Positions 19,594 through 29,038 of a stretch of DNA of 59,129 bases are shown piece after piece. Numbering within the stretch: the first letter of the stretch is position 1; every line of letters starts with the position of its first letter. The position numbers were made by a program, and so were the translations under genes. A model generated the notes under the pieces. The model saw only the letters and a program-made list of their open reading frames with translations. It searched no databases and was not told the DNA's origin. The stretch comes from an uncultured Prevotellaceae bacterium. GTDB lineage: Bacteria; Bacteroidota; Bacteroidia; Bacteroidales; Bacteroidaceae. The stretch spans positions 1-59,129 of the forward strand of contig CACXFT010000071.1 in assembly GCA_902767045.1 (NCBI GenBank), read 5' to 3'.

Positions 19594-20934
19594 ATGATGC
19601 CTATTAAAAGAACAACGGTTCTTCTTCTTGCTTTCTTTGTGCTGCAGGCGGCAGATGCAAAGCAATGGACTTTGCGAGAATGTATTGAGTATGCCTTGCA
19701 AAACAACATCTCTTTGCAAAAGGCCAGGCTCACCCGGCAGAGCAGCCTCGAAAGTGTGAAGGAAAGTCAGGCGGCACTGTTGCCATCGCTTGGCTTCTCC
19801 ACTTCACAGAATGCCACCTATCGGCCATGGCCCGAAACGGGTTCGTCGACGGTGGCCAACGGCTATGTGCAGTCGAGCATCGATAAGGTTTATTATAATG
19901 GTTCATACGGGCTCAACGCCAATTTCACGGTGTGGAACGGGAACCGCAATTTCAACACCGTTAAACTGAACAAGCTGGCCGGGCAGCAGGCCGAACTTGA
20001 TGCCGAGGTAACAGCCAGCAACATTCAGGAACAGATTGCCCAGCTTTATGTGCAGATTCTTTATTCGGCCGAGGCAATCAACGTCAGCAAGAACAGTCTT
20101 CAAACCAGTGTGAAAAACGAAGAGCGCGGACAGGAGTTTCTGCGTGTGGGCAAGATGAGCAAGGCCGACCTTGCCCAGCTCACCTCTCAGCGTGCCCAAG
20201 ACGAATACAGTGTGGTGGAGGCCGAGAGCAACTGGCGCAACTATAAGCGTCAGCTCAAACAGCTGCTCCAGCTCACGGGCGATGAGGAATTCGACATTGT
20301 GGTGCCCACAGCCACCGACGAGATGGCACTGCAGCCCATTCCTGCTGTGGGGACTGTCTACGAGGCTGCACTTGCCAGCAGACCGGAAATCAAGAATGCC
20401 CTGCTTGGCATAGAGTCGAGCAACATCAGCCTGAAGATTGCCCGTGCCCTGCGACTGCCCACCGTGGGGCTCAATGCCAGTGCGGTCACCAACACCACCT
20501 CGATGAGCGACACCCGGTGGCGCGAGCAAATGAAAACCAACTTCACCCTTGGCGGCGGCATCACGCTCAGCGTTCCCATCTTCGATAACCGGCAGGCACG
20601 CACAGCCATCAACAAGGCCAAGATAGAGCGACAGAATTACATGCTCGACCTGCAAGACAAGCAAACCACCCTCTATTCAACCGTAGAGAACTATTGGCTG
20701 CAGGCCGTTAACAACCAAAACAAGTTCAGGGCTGCCCAAACGGCCACGCTGAGTGCCGAAGAGAGCTATAAGCTGCTGAGCAGCAAGTTCGAAGAAAAGC
20801 TCATCAACGTGGTGGAGCTGATGAAAGGGCGCGATGCCGTGCTGCAGGCTCGTCAAAACGAATTGCAGAGCAAGTATCTTGCCATATTGAACATCAACAT
20901 GCTAAACTTCTATCGCAACGGGCAGCTCAAGTGA
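19594..20934 (+). CDS. TolC-family outer membrane efflux protein
   Basis: A ~446-residue protein with a signal peptide (MMPIKRTTVLLLAFFVLQAADA), then WTLRECIEYALQNNISLQKARL, the classic opening of the outer-membrane efflux family. It has two coiled-coil repeats with periplasmic-helix signatures (ASRPEIKNALLGIESSNISLKIARALRLPTV in pieces) and a C-terminal ELMKGRDAVLQARQNELQ helix. It forms the trimeric exit duct of an efflux or type I export system. The annotated frame can be extended to a TTG at 19552, but the ATG pair at 19594/19597 gives a normal signal peptide. No membrane-fusion or transporter gene is next to it, which is unusual. Confidence 0.88.
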   Translation: MMPIKRTTVLLLAFFVLQAADAKQWTLRECIEYALQNNISLQKARLTRQSSLESVKESQAALLPSLGFSTSQNATYRPWPETGSSTVANGYVQSSIDKVYYNGSYGLNANFTVWNGNRNFNTVKLNKLAGQQAELDAEVTASNIQEQIAQLYVQILYSAEAINVSKNSLQTSVKNEERGQEFLRVGKMSKADLAQLTSQRAQDEYSVVEAESNWRNYKRQLKQLLQLTGDEEFDIVVPTATDEMALQPIPAVGTVYEAALASRPEIKNALLGIESSNISLKIARALRLPTVGLNASAVTNTTSMSDTRWREQMKTNFTLGGGITLSVPIFDNRQARTAINKAKIERQNYMLDLQDKQTTLYSTVENYWLQAVNNQNKFRAAQTATLSAEESYKLLSSKFEEKLINVVELMKGRDAVLQARQNELQSKYLAILNINMLNFYRNGQLK

Positions 20935-21031
20935 TGGCCGCCCTTGGTGAGAAAAAGCCTGCCCTTGTTGGGGAAAGCATAACAACATGAATAAAAAGCA
21001 TTAATAAAATAAAAAACCAACATCACGAATT

Positions 21032-21745
21032 ATGACACTTAACTGTATTATCATCGACAGCGAAGCTCAGGCCGTGGAGCGGCTCAAAGGCTTTTTTCCC
21101 AAGGTCAACTTTCTGAACCTCGTGGGCACGTATGGTGGTGCCATTGAGGCCATGAAGCATATTCGCCAGAGCAATATCGACCTCATCTTCATGGATGTGA
21201 AGATGCCCGAACTGAGCGGCATCGAGTTTGCAAGAATTCTGCCTGCCAACATCAAGGTGGTGTTCACCACCCAACATGAGCAGTATGCCGTGCAGAGCTA
21301 CAGGGTGAATGCGCTCGACTATATTCTCAAGCCCATCAGCTTTGAAGACTTTTTTGCCGCTGCCTCAAAAGCTTTGAACTGGTTTATACATGATGCACAG
21401 GAAAAATGTGTAAACGAAATAGACCGCCTTTTGTTTGTGAAGAGCGACTATAAGACGTTGAGCATCAAATATGATGATATCCTATACATTGAGGGAGTGA
21501 AGGACTATGTGAAGATTTACACCGACAAGGGTGAGAAGCCCATTATGAGCTTGCTTAACATGAAAAAGCTCGATGAGCATCTGCCAAGTCCGGAGTTTCT
21601 CAGAATCCATCGTTCGTTTATTGTGAACATGTCGAAGGTGACGCTCATCGACCGTTTCCGCATTGTCTTCGGCGATGTGTTTATTCCCGTTTCCGATTCT
21701 TATAAACCAGCCATCATGCGCTTTCTTGAAGAGCGCAGCGTATAA
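21032..21745 (+). CDS. LytTR-family response regulator
   Basis: A 237-residue protein: receiver domain (residues 1-~120) with phospho-acceptor Asp55 in LIFMDVKMPELSG, the switch Thr in VVFTTQHEQYA and Lys in YILKPIS, then a LytTR DNA-binding domain (~135-237) with LFVKSDYKTLSIKYDDILYIEG and FLRIHRSFIVNM. The acidic pocket reads IIDSEAQ, so one of the usual two Asp is Ser; phosphorylation may be altered. No histidine kinase gene is adjacent. It follows the TolC gene by ~100 bp, a context where LytTR regulators often control efflux genes in Bacteroidetes, but that link is inference. Confidence 0.9.
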   Translation: MTLNCIIIDSEAQAVERLKGFFPKVNFLNLVGTYGGAIEAMKHIRQSNIDLIFMDVKMPELSGIEFARILPANIKVVFTTQHEQYAVQSYRVNALDYILKPISFEDFFAAASKALNWFIHDAQEKCVNEIDRLLFVKSDYKTLSIKYDDILYIEGVKDYVKIYTDKGEKPIMSLLNMKKLDEHLPSPEFLRIHRSFIVNMSKVTLIDRFRIVFGDVFIPVSDSYKPAIMRFLEERSV

Positions 21746-21775
21746 AGAGGGAGCGGCCGGGTTACCCTGCCCGGC

Positions 21776-24103
21776 TCACTCAAACACTTCATCGATTCCG
21801 AGGTCGCCATCACTGGCTTCCTCGGAATCGTCGTTTCCTTTGCCACACGGGTCGTAACCTTCTGGCAGGTCGAAGGGCACGGCAGGACTGTAGTGGAGCG
21901 TTCCGTCGGCATAAATCTTCTTCATGTAATAAGCCCAGATGGGCAGTGCCATGGTGGCACCTTGTCCCATGGCCATGTTGTCGAAGTGTATGTCGCGGTC
22001 GTCACCGCCCACCCAGCAACCTGAAACCAGTTCGGGTGTGAAGCCAATGAACCATGCATCGCTGTTGCGGTTGGTGGTTCCGGTCTTGCCGCCAATCTCA
22101 CCCTCTATGTTATAGCGGAAACGCAGGCGGCCGGCCGTTCCTCCGTCAACCACACCTTTCAGCAACACCAGCATCTTGTTGGCACTCTCGGCACTGATCA
22201 CCTCGTTCATGCGGGGTTGGAACTGAGCAATCACGTTGCCCTCGTTGTCTTCAATCTTGGTTACAAAAACCGGTGCCGTGCGAATGCCGTGGTTGGCAAA
22301 GGCAGTGTAGGCGCTCACCATTTCAAGCACCGACACGTCGCACGGGCCCAGGCACAGTGCCATAGAGGGATGTATGTCGGGGTTGTTGATGCCAAACGAG
22401 TGCAGCATGCTCACAAACTGCTGCGGGTTTAGATGGCTCATCAGGTAGGCCGAAATCCAGTTGTTCGACTGCGCCAGGCCCCATTTCAGCGTAACCATTT
22501 CGCCATAGCGCGAGCGGCTGCCGTTTCGTGGTGTCCAAGGCTGACCGGCCACCATGTATGTTTGCTGCACGTTGGGTGCGAGGTCGCAGGGCGAATAGCC
22601 GTTTTCCATGGCCAGGGCATAGAGGTAGGGCTTGATGGTAGAGCCCACCTGCCGGCGGCCCTCCGATGCCATGTCGTACATGAAGTGGGTGTAGTTCATT
22701 CCGCCCACATAGGCTTTCACATGGCCCGTTTGCGGTTCCATGCTCACAAAGCCTGCACGCAGGAACGACTTGTAGTAGCGGATGGAGTCGAGGGGAGTCA
22801 TCAGGGTGTCAACATCACCATGATAGGTGAACACCGTCATGGGCGTTTTCGTGCGGAAAGCTTTCTGAATTTCTTCGTCGCTGGCATTGGCGGCTTTCAT
22901 GGCCCTGTAGCGTTCGCTCTGCTTGACAGCCCTTTCCATGATGTCGCGGAACTGTTGCGGTGTGATGCCGGAAGAGTAGGGGGCGTTGGGTTTGTTGCGT
23001 ATGGCCTTGTTAAACTCCGGTTGCAGAAAGCGTGCCACATGCTGGTGCATGGCTTCTTCGGCATAGCGCTGCATGCGCGAGTCGATGGTGGTGAACACCT
23101 TCAGTCCGTCGGTATAAATATTATATGGACTTCCGTCGCGCTTGAAGTTTTTGTTGCACCAGCCATAGAGGGGGTCGCTCATCCAGGCGAGCGAGTCAAA
23201 GACATATTGGTTTTTGTTCCAGTCGGGGTAGTCTTTGCGCTGCGGTTTGCTTGCCATCATGTATTGGCGCAGGAACTCGCGCAGATAGGTTGCCGACCCT
23301 TCCTTGTGGTCGGCACGGTGAAAGTTCAGCTTCAGCGGCTGGTCGCTATATTCGTTATATTCGGCTTTCGAGAGGTAGCCTGCTTTCTGCATTTGCGAAA
23401 GCACCACGTTGCGGCGTTGCAGGGCACGTTCGGGAAAGCGCACGGGGTTGAAGAGCGAAGGATTCTTGCACAGTCCGATGAGCATGGCCGACTCCGTTAC
23501 CGACAGTGCCTTCGGCTCTTTGCCGAAATAGGTGTTGGCCGCTGTTTTAATGCCCACGGCATTGTGCAGAAAGTCGAAGTAGTTCAGGTAAAGGGCAATA
23601 ATTTCTTCTTTGGTGTAGTTGCGCTCCAGCTTCACGGCAATCACCCATTCGATGGGTTTCTGCAGCAAGCGTTCCAGCGTGCTGTGTGCCGTGTCGGAAT
23701 AGAGTTGCTTGGCCAGCTGCTGTGTGATGGTTGAACCGCCGCCGGCACTGGCGTTCCCTAACAGTCCGCGCTTCACAACGGCTCGGCCCAGTGCAATGAA
23801 GTCTATGCCCGAGTGGTCGTAGAAGCGCTCATCTTCGGTGGCCACCAGCGCCTGCACCAAATGGGGCGAGAGGTTCTCGTAGTCAACACACACACGGTTC
23901 TCGCGGTTATAGTTCCATGTGCCAATCACCTTGCCGTCGGCCGAATAAATCTGGGTGGCAAAGCGGTTGATGGGATTCTGCAAATCTTCAATGGGCGGCA
24001 TGTAGCCGATAAGCCCGTTCCATATAGCAGCGAAAGCTCCCACCGTGGCCAACACGATAACCGCAAACGAGCCCCAAAGGAAGCGAATGAAAGCCTTTCT
24101 CAT
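21776..24103 (-). CDS. Penicillin-binding protein 1A (bifunctional transglycosylase/transpeptidase)
   Basis: A 775-residue class A PBP. It has an N-terminal membrane anchor (residues ~8-28), a glycosyltransferase-51 domain with EDERFYDHSGID (near residue 92) and GGGSTITQQLAKQL, then a transpeptidase domain with the active-site motif GSTIKP (near residue 488), SNN-type and KTGTTNRNSDAWF (near residue 675). It polymerises and crosslinks peptidoglycan at the inner membrane. The C-terminus is acidic (NDDSEEASDGDLG). A same-strand TATTTTTG box (24127-24134) lies ~20 nt upstream. It is convergent with the LytTR gene; a small GC stem (21756-21775) sits between them. Confidence 0.95.
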   Translation of the reverse strand: MRKAFIRFLWGSFAVIVLATVGAFAAIWNGLIGYMPPIEDLQNPINRFATQIYSADGKVIGTWNYNRENRVCVDYENLSPHLVQALVATEDERFYDHSGIDFIALGRAVVKRGLLGNASAGGGSTITQQLAKQLYSDTAHSTLERLLQKPIEWVIAVKLERNYTKEEIIALYLNYFDFLHNAVGIKTAANTYFGKEPKALSVTESAMLIGLCKNPSLFNPVRFPERALQRRNVVLSQMQKAGYLSKAEYNEYSDQPLKLNFHRADHKEGSATYLREFLRQYMMASKPQRKDYPDWNKNQYVFDSLAWMSDPLYGWCNKNFKRDGSPYNIYTDGLKVFTTIDSRMQRYAEEAMHQHVARFLQPEFNKAIRNKPNAPYSSGITPQQFRDIMERAVKQSERYRAMKAANASDEEIQKAFRTKTPMTVFTYHGDVDTLMTPLDSIRYYKSFLRAGFVSMEPQTGHVKAYVGGMNYTHFMYDMASEGRRQVGSTIKPYLYALAMENGYSPCDLAPNVQQTYMVAGQPWTPRNGSRSRYGEMVTLKWGLAQSNNWISAYLMSHLNPQQFVSMLHSFGINNPDIHPSMALCLGPCDVSVLEMVSAYTAFANHGIRTAPVFVTKIEDNEGNVIAQFQPRMNEVISAESANKMLVLLKGVVDGGTAGRLRFRYNIEGEIGGKTGTTNRNSDAWFIGFTPELVSGCWVGGDDRDIHFDNMAMGQGATMALPIWAYYMKKIYADGTLHYSPAVPFDLPEGYDPCGKGNDDSEEASDGDLGIDEVFE

Positions 24104-24219
24104 GTTTGTTTCTTTAAAAATCAGTGCAAAAATACAATTTTCTTTTCAATTATCGCCATTTAATTAAAAATTATGAGTAACTTAGCGGTCGAATTTGAAA
24201 CAACCATCCATTTACACAA

Positions 24220-25164
24220 ATGAAGAGACATGATTTTGTGACCATTGCCGACCTTTCAAAGGAGCGCATCATGTATTTGCTCGATATGGCAAGAGAGTTT
24301 GAAAAGTTTCCAAACAGAGAGCTTCTGAAAGGAAAAGTGGTAGCTACGCTTTTCTTCGAACCATCCACCCGCACACGTCTTAGTTTTGAAACAGCCGCCA
24401 ACCGCCTTGGTGCCCGCGTCATCGGATTCACCGATGCCAAAGCCTCGAGTGTGAGCAAAGGCGAAACCCTCAAAGACACGCTCCTGATGGTGAGCAACTA
24501 TGCCGACATCATTGTGATGAGGCATTTCATTGAAGGAGCTGCACAGTATGCCAGCGAGGTGGCACCCGTACCCATCATCAATGCCGGCGACGGGGCACAC
24601 CAGCATCCATCGCAAACCATGCTCGACCTCTATTCCATCTACAAAACGCAGGGCACACTCGAAGGACTGAACATCTACCTGGTAGGCGACCTCAAATACG
24701 GGCGAACCGTGCACTCACTCATCATGGCTATGCGCCATTTCAACCCCACCTTCCATTTCGTGGCTCCCAAAGAACTGGCCATGCCTGCCGAATATAAAAT
24801 CTATTGCAAGGAACATGGCATACGCTTTCAGGAACACACGGCATTCAACGAAAAGGTGATTGCCGATGCCGACATCATCTACATGACCCGCGTGCAGAAA
24901 GAACGCTTCTCAGACCTGATGGAATATGAACGGGTGAAGAACATCTACATTCTGAAAAGCGACATGCTCGGCCTTTGCAAACCCAACATGAGGGTGCTGC
25001 ATCCACTGCCCAGGGTGAACGAAATTGCATACGATGTAGATGAAAACCCACATGCCTATTACATTCAACAGGCACAGAACGGACTCTATGCACGCCAGGC
25101 CCTTTTCTGCTATGTGCTCGGCATAGATATGGAACAGGTGAAAAACGATTCCACTATCCTATAA
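24220..25164 (+). CDS. pyrB: Aspartate carbamoyltransferase, catalytic subunit
   Basis: A 314-residue ATCase with the carbamoyl-phosphate site [12 protein letters not shown] (near residues 47-58), [18 protein letters not shown] (near 126-143) and the C-terminal HPLPRVNEI. It catalyses the first committed step of pyrimidine synthesis. It is followed after 42 bp by the regulatory subunit gene pyrI, so the enzyme should form a B-class allosteric ATCase. Confidence 0.97.
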   Translation: MKRHDFVTIADLSKERIMYLLDMAREFEKFPNRELLKGKVVATLFFEPSTRTRLSFETAANRLGARVIGFTDAKASSVSKGETLKDTLLMVSNYADIIVMRHFIEGAAQYASEVAPVPIINAGDGAHQHPSQTMLDLYSIYKTQGTLEGLNIYLVGDLKYGRTVHSLIMAMRHFNPTFHFVAPKELAMPAEYKIYCKEHGIRFQEHTAFNEKVIADADIIYMTRVQKERFSDLMEYERVKNIYILKSDMLGLCKPNMRVLHPLPRVNEIAYDVDENPHAYYIQQAQNGLYARQALFCYVLGIDMEQVKNDSTIL

Positions 25165-25206
25165 TAATAATAAGGTATATACAACGCATTTCATACAATA
25201 AAAATC

Positions 25207-25662
25207 ATGAGCAAGAAAGAAATGATGGTTGCCGCCATACAGAACGGAACCGTTATAGACCATATACCCGCTGCCAAAACCTATCAGGTGGCTTCGCTGC
25301 TTGGACTCTACGAACTCACCTCGGCCGTTACCATCGGAAACAACTTCGTTTCGGAAAAGGTGGGCAAAAAGGGTATCATCAAGGTTTCCGACAAGTTCTT
25401 CACCAACGAAGAAATATCGCGCCTTTCGGTGGTGGCACCCAAGGCAGTGCTCAACATCATTCGCGACTACGAGGTGGTGGAGAAGAAAACCGTGGAAACA
25501 CCCGACGAGCTGCGCGGAATCATCAAGTGCAACAACCCGGTGTGCATCACCAACAACGAACCCATGCCCACGGTGTTCCATGTGGTAGATAAGGAACACG
25601 GCATTTGCAAGTGCCACTATTGCGACAAGGAACAGGATATGAACCGCGTGGAACTATGCTGA
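25207..25662 (+). CDS. pyrI: Aspartate carbamoyltransferase, regulatory subunit
   Basis: A 151-residue PyrI: N-terminal allosteric nucleotide domain ([20 protein letters not shown]) and C-terminal zinc domain with four Cys (CNNPVC ... CKCHYC). It binds CTP/ATP and transmits feedback to PyrB. It lies directly downstream of pyrB and 40 bp upstream of glyA; the three probably share a transcript ending at the stem-loop at 26999-27057. Confidence 0.96.
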   Translation: MSKKEMMVAAIQNGTVIDHIPAAKTYQVASLLGLYELTSAVTIGNNFVSEKVGKKGIIKVSDKFFTNEEISRLSVVAPKAVLNIIRDYEVVEKKTVETPDELRGIIKCNNPVCITNNEPMPTVFHVVDKEHGICKCHYCDKEQDMNRVELC

Positions 25663-25702
25663 AATCTTCAACAACATTCAACACACATAAACCAAACCAA
25701 TT

Positions 25703-26983
25703 ATGAAAAGAGACAACCAGATTTTCGAACTCATTGAACAGGAGCACCAGCGCCAGATGCGAGGCATTGAACTCATTGCGTCTGAAAACTTCGTGAGCGA
25801 CCAGGTGATGGAGGCCATGGGCAGCTATCTCACCAACAAGTATGCCGAGGGATACCCCGGGAAACGCTACTATGGCGGTTGCCAGGTGGTAGATCAGGTG
25901 GAACAGCTCGCCATCGACCGCGCCTGCAAACTCTTCGATGCCGAATATGCCAACGTGCAGCCACACTCAGGCGCACAGGCTAATGCGGCGGTACTGCTTG
26001 CCGTGCTGAAGCCGGGCGACACTTTCATGGGACTTAACCTGGCTCATGGCGGACACCTCTCGCATGGCTCGCTCGTGAACACCAGCGGTATTCTCTACAA
26101 ACCCGTGGGATATAACCTGAACAAGGAAACCGGACGTGTTGACTACGACGAAATGGAACAGCTGGCGCTTCAGCACAAACCGAAACTCATCATTGGCGGT
26201 GGTTCGGCCTACAGTCGCGAATGGGACTACAAGCGCATGCGCGAGATTGCCGACAAGGTGGGGGCTCTGCTCATGATTGACATGGCACACCCGGCCGGAC
26301 TGATTGCTGCCGGACTACTCGACAACCCGGTGAAATATGCACACATCGTTACTTCCACCACACACAAGACACTGCGCGGACCGCGTGGCGGACTGATTCT
26401 GATGGGCAAGGACTTCGAAAATCCGTGGGGACTCACCACTCCCAAGGGGGTTGTGAAAATGATGAGCCAGCTCATCAACTCGGCGGTGTTCCCGGGGCAG
26501 CAGGGCGGACCGCTCGAACATGTGATTGCAGCTAAAGCCGTGGCCTTTGGCGAAGCACTCCAGCCGGAGTTTAAAGAGTGGGCAGCGCAGGTGCAGAAGA
26601 ATGCCAAAGTGCTGGCTGAAGAACTCACCAAGCGTGGCTTCACCATCGTGAGCGGCGGCACCGACAACCATTCCATGCTCGTAGACCTGCGCTCGAAATA
26701 TCCCGACCTCACCGGAAAGGTGGCCGAGAACGCTCTGGTGGCGGCCGACATCACGGTGAACAAGAACATGGTTCCCTTCGATTCGCGCTCGGCCTTCCAA
26801 ACCAGCGGCATACGCTTAGGAACGCCTGCCATCACCACACGCGGAGCCAAGGAAGACCTCATGGTGCTCATTGCCGAACTCATTGAGGAAGTGCTCAATG
26901 CACCCGAAAACGAAGAAGTGATAGCAAGCGTGCGCCAGCGGGTGAACGAGAAAATGAAGCAGTATCCGCTCTTCGCTTATTAA
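25703..26983 (+). CDS. glyA: Serine hydroxymethyltransferase
   Basis: A 426-residue PLP enzyme with the family start region [29 protein letters not shown], and the PLP lysine motif [15 protein letters not shown]. It interconverts serine and glycine and supplies one-carbon units for purines and thymidylate, which fits its place behind pyrB-pyrI. Length and ends are normal. Confidence 0.98.
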   Translation: MKRDNQIFELIEQEHQRQMRGIELIASENFVSDQVMEAMGSYLTNKYAEGYPGKRYYGGCQVVDQVEQLAIDRACKLFDAEYANVQPHSGAQANAAVLLAVLKPGDTFMGLNLAHGGHLSHGSLVNTSGILYKPVGYNLNKETGRVDYDEMEQLALQHKPKLIIGGGSAYSREWDYKRMREIADKVGALLMIDMAHPAGLIAAGLLDNPVKYAHIVTSTTHKTLRGPRGGLILMGKDFENPWGLTTPKGVVKMMSQLINSAVFPGQQGGPLEHVIAAKAVAFGEALQPEFKEWAAQVQKNAKVLAEELTKRGFTIVSGGTDNHSMLVDLRSKYPDLTGKVAENALVAADITVNKNMVPFDSRSAFQTSGIRLGTPAITTRGAKEDLMVLIAELIEEVLNAPENEEVIASVRQRVNEKMKQYPLFAY

Positions 26984-26998
26984 GCTGCATCATACACA

Positions 26999-27057
26999 GA
27001 AAGCCCTGTAATGGCAAAAGCAAATACACACAATGCTTTTGCCCTTACAGGGCTTTC
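26999..27057. terminator. Long stem-loop between convergent glyA and aminotransferase genes
   Basis: The arm GAAAGCCCTGTAA (26999-27011) pairs perfectly with TTACAGGGCTTTC (27045-27057), and the inner TGGCAAAAGCA pairs with TGCTTTTGCC, giving a ~23-bp stem around an 11-nt loop. It lies between two gene ends, so a bidirectional terminator is the simplest reading. Confidence 0.75.
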
Positions 27058-27083
27058 GTCATACCCTAATGACTGATTTGGGT

Positions 27084-28421
27084 TTAATCGTTTGTAACGG
27101 CTTTCTTTGTCACCGGATTGTTGGCGGCAAAGAGTTTCATGCGTTCTTCGAGCTGTGCATACTGGTGGTCTTCGATGAACGATGTGCAAATGCGCAGACC
27201 TTCCTGCTCGCTGCCCGTGGTAATCAGACAGATGGCAGAAACACCGTAGTACATGAGTTCGCGTGCCAGTTGGCCGCTTGTCATGCCGGGATAGCCGATG
27301 GTGAAATAAAACCCATCGGCAATGGGGCGGTCGAGGTCTTTGTCGTAGACAATGTGGAAATTGTGACGGCAGAAGATTTCTTTCAGCTTGTGTGCCCGCT
27401 CGCCATAGACCTTGATGTCGTTGCGGAAGTTGTATTCGCCGTCGCATGCTGCCTTGAGCAATGCTGCCAGTGCATATTGTGCACTGTGGCTGGTGCCCGA
27501 CGAAAGGGCATAAAGCATGCGTGTGGAGAAGACAAGACCGAAGGGCAGTCCTTCGTAACGGGCCGAAAGGTCGGGAAAGTGCCGGTGGAAGAGCTTGTCG
27601 CTGATGCAGGTAACGCCGATGCGTTCGCCTGCATAGCTGAAAGCCTTAGACCCGCTGATGAGCAGGATGTAGTTATCGGTGTAGTGTGCAACACTGGGCT
27701 GATAGGGTGGCTGGAAGGGAACGGAAAGGTCTTGCCGGAAGTCCATGGCAAAATAGGCCAGGTCTTCCATCACTATCGTATCATAGCGTGTGGCCAGTTC
27801 GCCAATGGTGCGCAGTTCCTCTTCGGTGAAGCAAATCCACGACGGGTTGTTGGGGTTCGAGTAGACGATGGCACAGATGTTGCCTTCGCTCAGGTAGCTT
27901 TCCAGCTTTGGGCCGAGCTTGTCGCCCCGATAGTTATACACGTCGAAAGAATGGTAGGCAAGTCCCTGCACCTGCAGCTGCATCTTCTGTACGGGAAATC
28001 CCGGGTCGATGAAGAGCACCGTGTTTTTTTGCTTATTCGCCTGTGAGCAGGTGAGGAACGAAGCAAACGTGCCCTGCATGCTGCCGCACACCGGCACGCA
28101 GCCTTCGGGTTGAATGTCTACGTTGATGAAAGCCTTCACAAAGCGTGATGCCTGTTGCTTCAGCTCGGGGTAGCCCTGAATGTCGGGGTAGGAGTGTGCA
28201 ATGCCCTCTTGCAGGGCTTTCACCTGTGCGTCCACTCCCACCTGTGCGGCAGGCAACCCTGGAATGCCCATTTCCATTTTGATGTATTCCACCCCCGACT
28301 CTTTTTCGGCCGTAGCAGCCACCTGTTTCACTTCGCGGATGGTGGCCTTGGCAAAGTCTTGAATGCCCATCTTTTCAATCAGGCAGTCAACAATTTCTTT
28401 ATTGATAGGAGTCTTTATCAT
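27084..28421 (-). CDS. PLP-dependent aminotransferase, class I/II
   Basis: A 445-residue fold-type I aminotransferase with SNPNNPSW (substrate/PLP pocket), the acidic MEDLAYFAMDF and the PLP-lysine motif ISGSKAFSYAGER. The exact substrate cannot be read; it lies downstream of iorA-iorB, which act on 2-oxo acids from aromatic amino acids, so an amino acid/2-oxo acid partner role is plausible. The start ATG (28419-28421) is formed by the last unit of an ATAAATG repeat, so the repeat supplies the start codon. There is no start further upstream that avoids the repeat's stop codons. Confidence 0.88.
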   Translation of the reverse strand: MIKTPINKEIVDCLIEKMGIQDFAKATIREVKQVAATAEKESGVEYIKMEMGIPGLPAAQVGVDAQVKALQEGIAHSYPDIQGYPELKQQASRFVKAFINVDIQPEGCVPVCGSMQGTFASFLTCSQANKQKNTVLFIDPGFPVQKMQLQVQGLAYHSFDVYNYRGDKLGPKLESYLSEGNICAIVYSNPNNPSWICFTEEELRTIGELATRYDTIVMEDLAYFAMDFRQDLSVPFQPPYQPSVAHYTDNYILLISGSKAFSYAGERIGVTCISDKLFHRHFPDLSARYEGLPFGLVFSTRMLYALSSGTSHSAQYALAALLKAACDGEYNFRNDIKVYGERAHKLKEIFCRHNFHIVYDKDLDRPIADGFYFTIGYPGMTSGQLARELMYYGVSAICLITTGSEQEGLRICTSFIEDHQYAQLEERMKLFAANNPVTKKAVTND

Positions 28422-28486
28422 TTATCATTTATCATTTATCATTTAGCGCAGCGCCTCATTTATCATTTATCATTTAGCGCAGCGCC
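28415..28486. repeat. ATAAATG heptamer repeat with GCGCTGCGC blocks between iorB and the aminotransferase
   Basis: Read on the plus strand: four TTATCAT units (28415-28442), TTAGCGCAGCGCC (28443-28455), TCAT, two more TTATCAT units (28460-28473) and a second TTAGCGCAGCGCC (28474-28486). On the gene strand the block encodes the end of IorB (GAALNDK and its TGA at 28463-28465) and the ATG of the following gene. Confidence 0.9.
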
Positions 28487-29038
28487 AAGCGCCAGTGCCT
28501 TGATGTTGGCTTCAACCACGGCTTCGCCTTTTCGGGCGAAAACGCGGCGGATGGCATTCTCCAGTTTGTTGTATTCGATGCCGAGTGCCTTTTGCGCAGC
28601 CCCTAACAGAATGACGTTGGCCGAGCGCGGCACACCATTGTCCTTCGCCATTTGGTCTATGTCTATTTTCACCACATGTGGCAGCTTGTTGAGCTGTGCG
28701 TTGATGGCTTCTATATCGGGGTAGTTGGGGATGTTTTTGAATGGTGTGGAAGAAGTGATAACCCATCCCCCGGGTTTCAGGTATTGCAGGTATCGCAGTG
28801 CCTCCATGGGTTCCATGGAGATGATGACATCTGCAGTGCCTTTGCCAATGAGGTCGCTTGCAATGGGTTGGCTTGAAATGCGCAGGTTCGACTGCACGTC
28901 GCCCCCGCGCTGGCTCATCCCGTGCACCTCGGCCTGCTTGATGAAAAGGTCTTCGGCCATGGCAGCTTCGCCAATGATGGTGGCAATGGAAAGAATGCCT
29001 TGTCCCCCCACGCCGCAGAGTATGATGTCTGTTTTCAT
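28463..29038 (-). CDS. iorB: Indolepyruvate oxidoreductase subunit beta
   Basis: A 191-residue protein starting MKTDIILCGVGGQGILS, the gamma-type pyruvate-ferredoxin-oxidoreductase fold of IorB, with AEVHGMSQRGGDVQSNLR. With IorA it oxidatively decarboxylates indolepyruvate and other aryl-pyruvates to acyl-CoA using ferredoxin. The ATG at 29038 overlaps the iorA TGA (ATGA), so it is preferred over an upstream Met. The last seven residues and the stop are encoded by the intergenic repeat, so the original C-terminus may have been replaced. Confidence 0.92.
   Translation of the reverse strand: MKTDIILCGVGGQGILSIATIIGEAAMAEDLFIKQAEVHGMSQRGGDVQSNLRISSQPIASDLIGKGTADVIISMEPMEALRYLQYLKPGGWVITSSTPFKNIPNYPDIEAINAQLNKLPHVVKIDIDQMAKDNGVPRSANVILLGAAQKALGIEYNKLENAIRRVFARKGEAVVEANIKALALGAALNDK

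Noticed and set aside
21756..21775. Terminator between the LytTR and PBP1A genes
   Set aside because: A 6-bp GCCGGG/CCCGGC stem exists but has no T run on either strand.
22433..23734. 433-codon open frame on the plus strand
   Set aside because: It lies under the PBP1A gene and reads as His/Val/Gly-rich noise.
27033..28046. 337-codon open frame on the plus strand
   Set aside because: It lies under the aminotransferase gene, which has clear PLP motifs.
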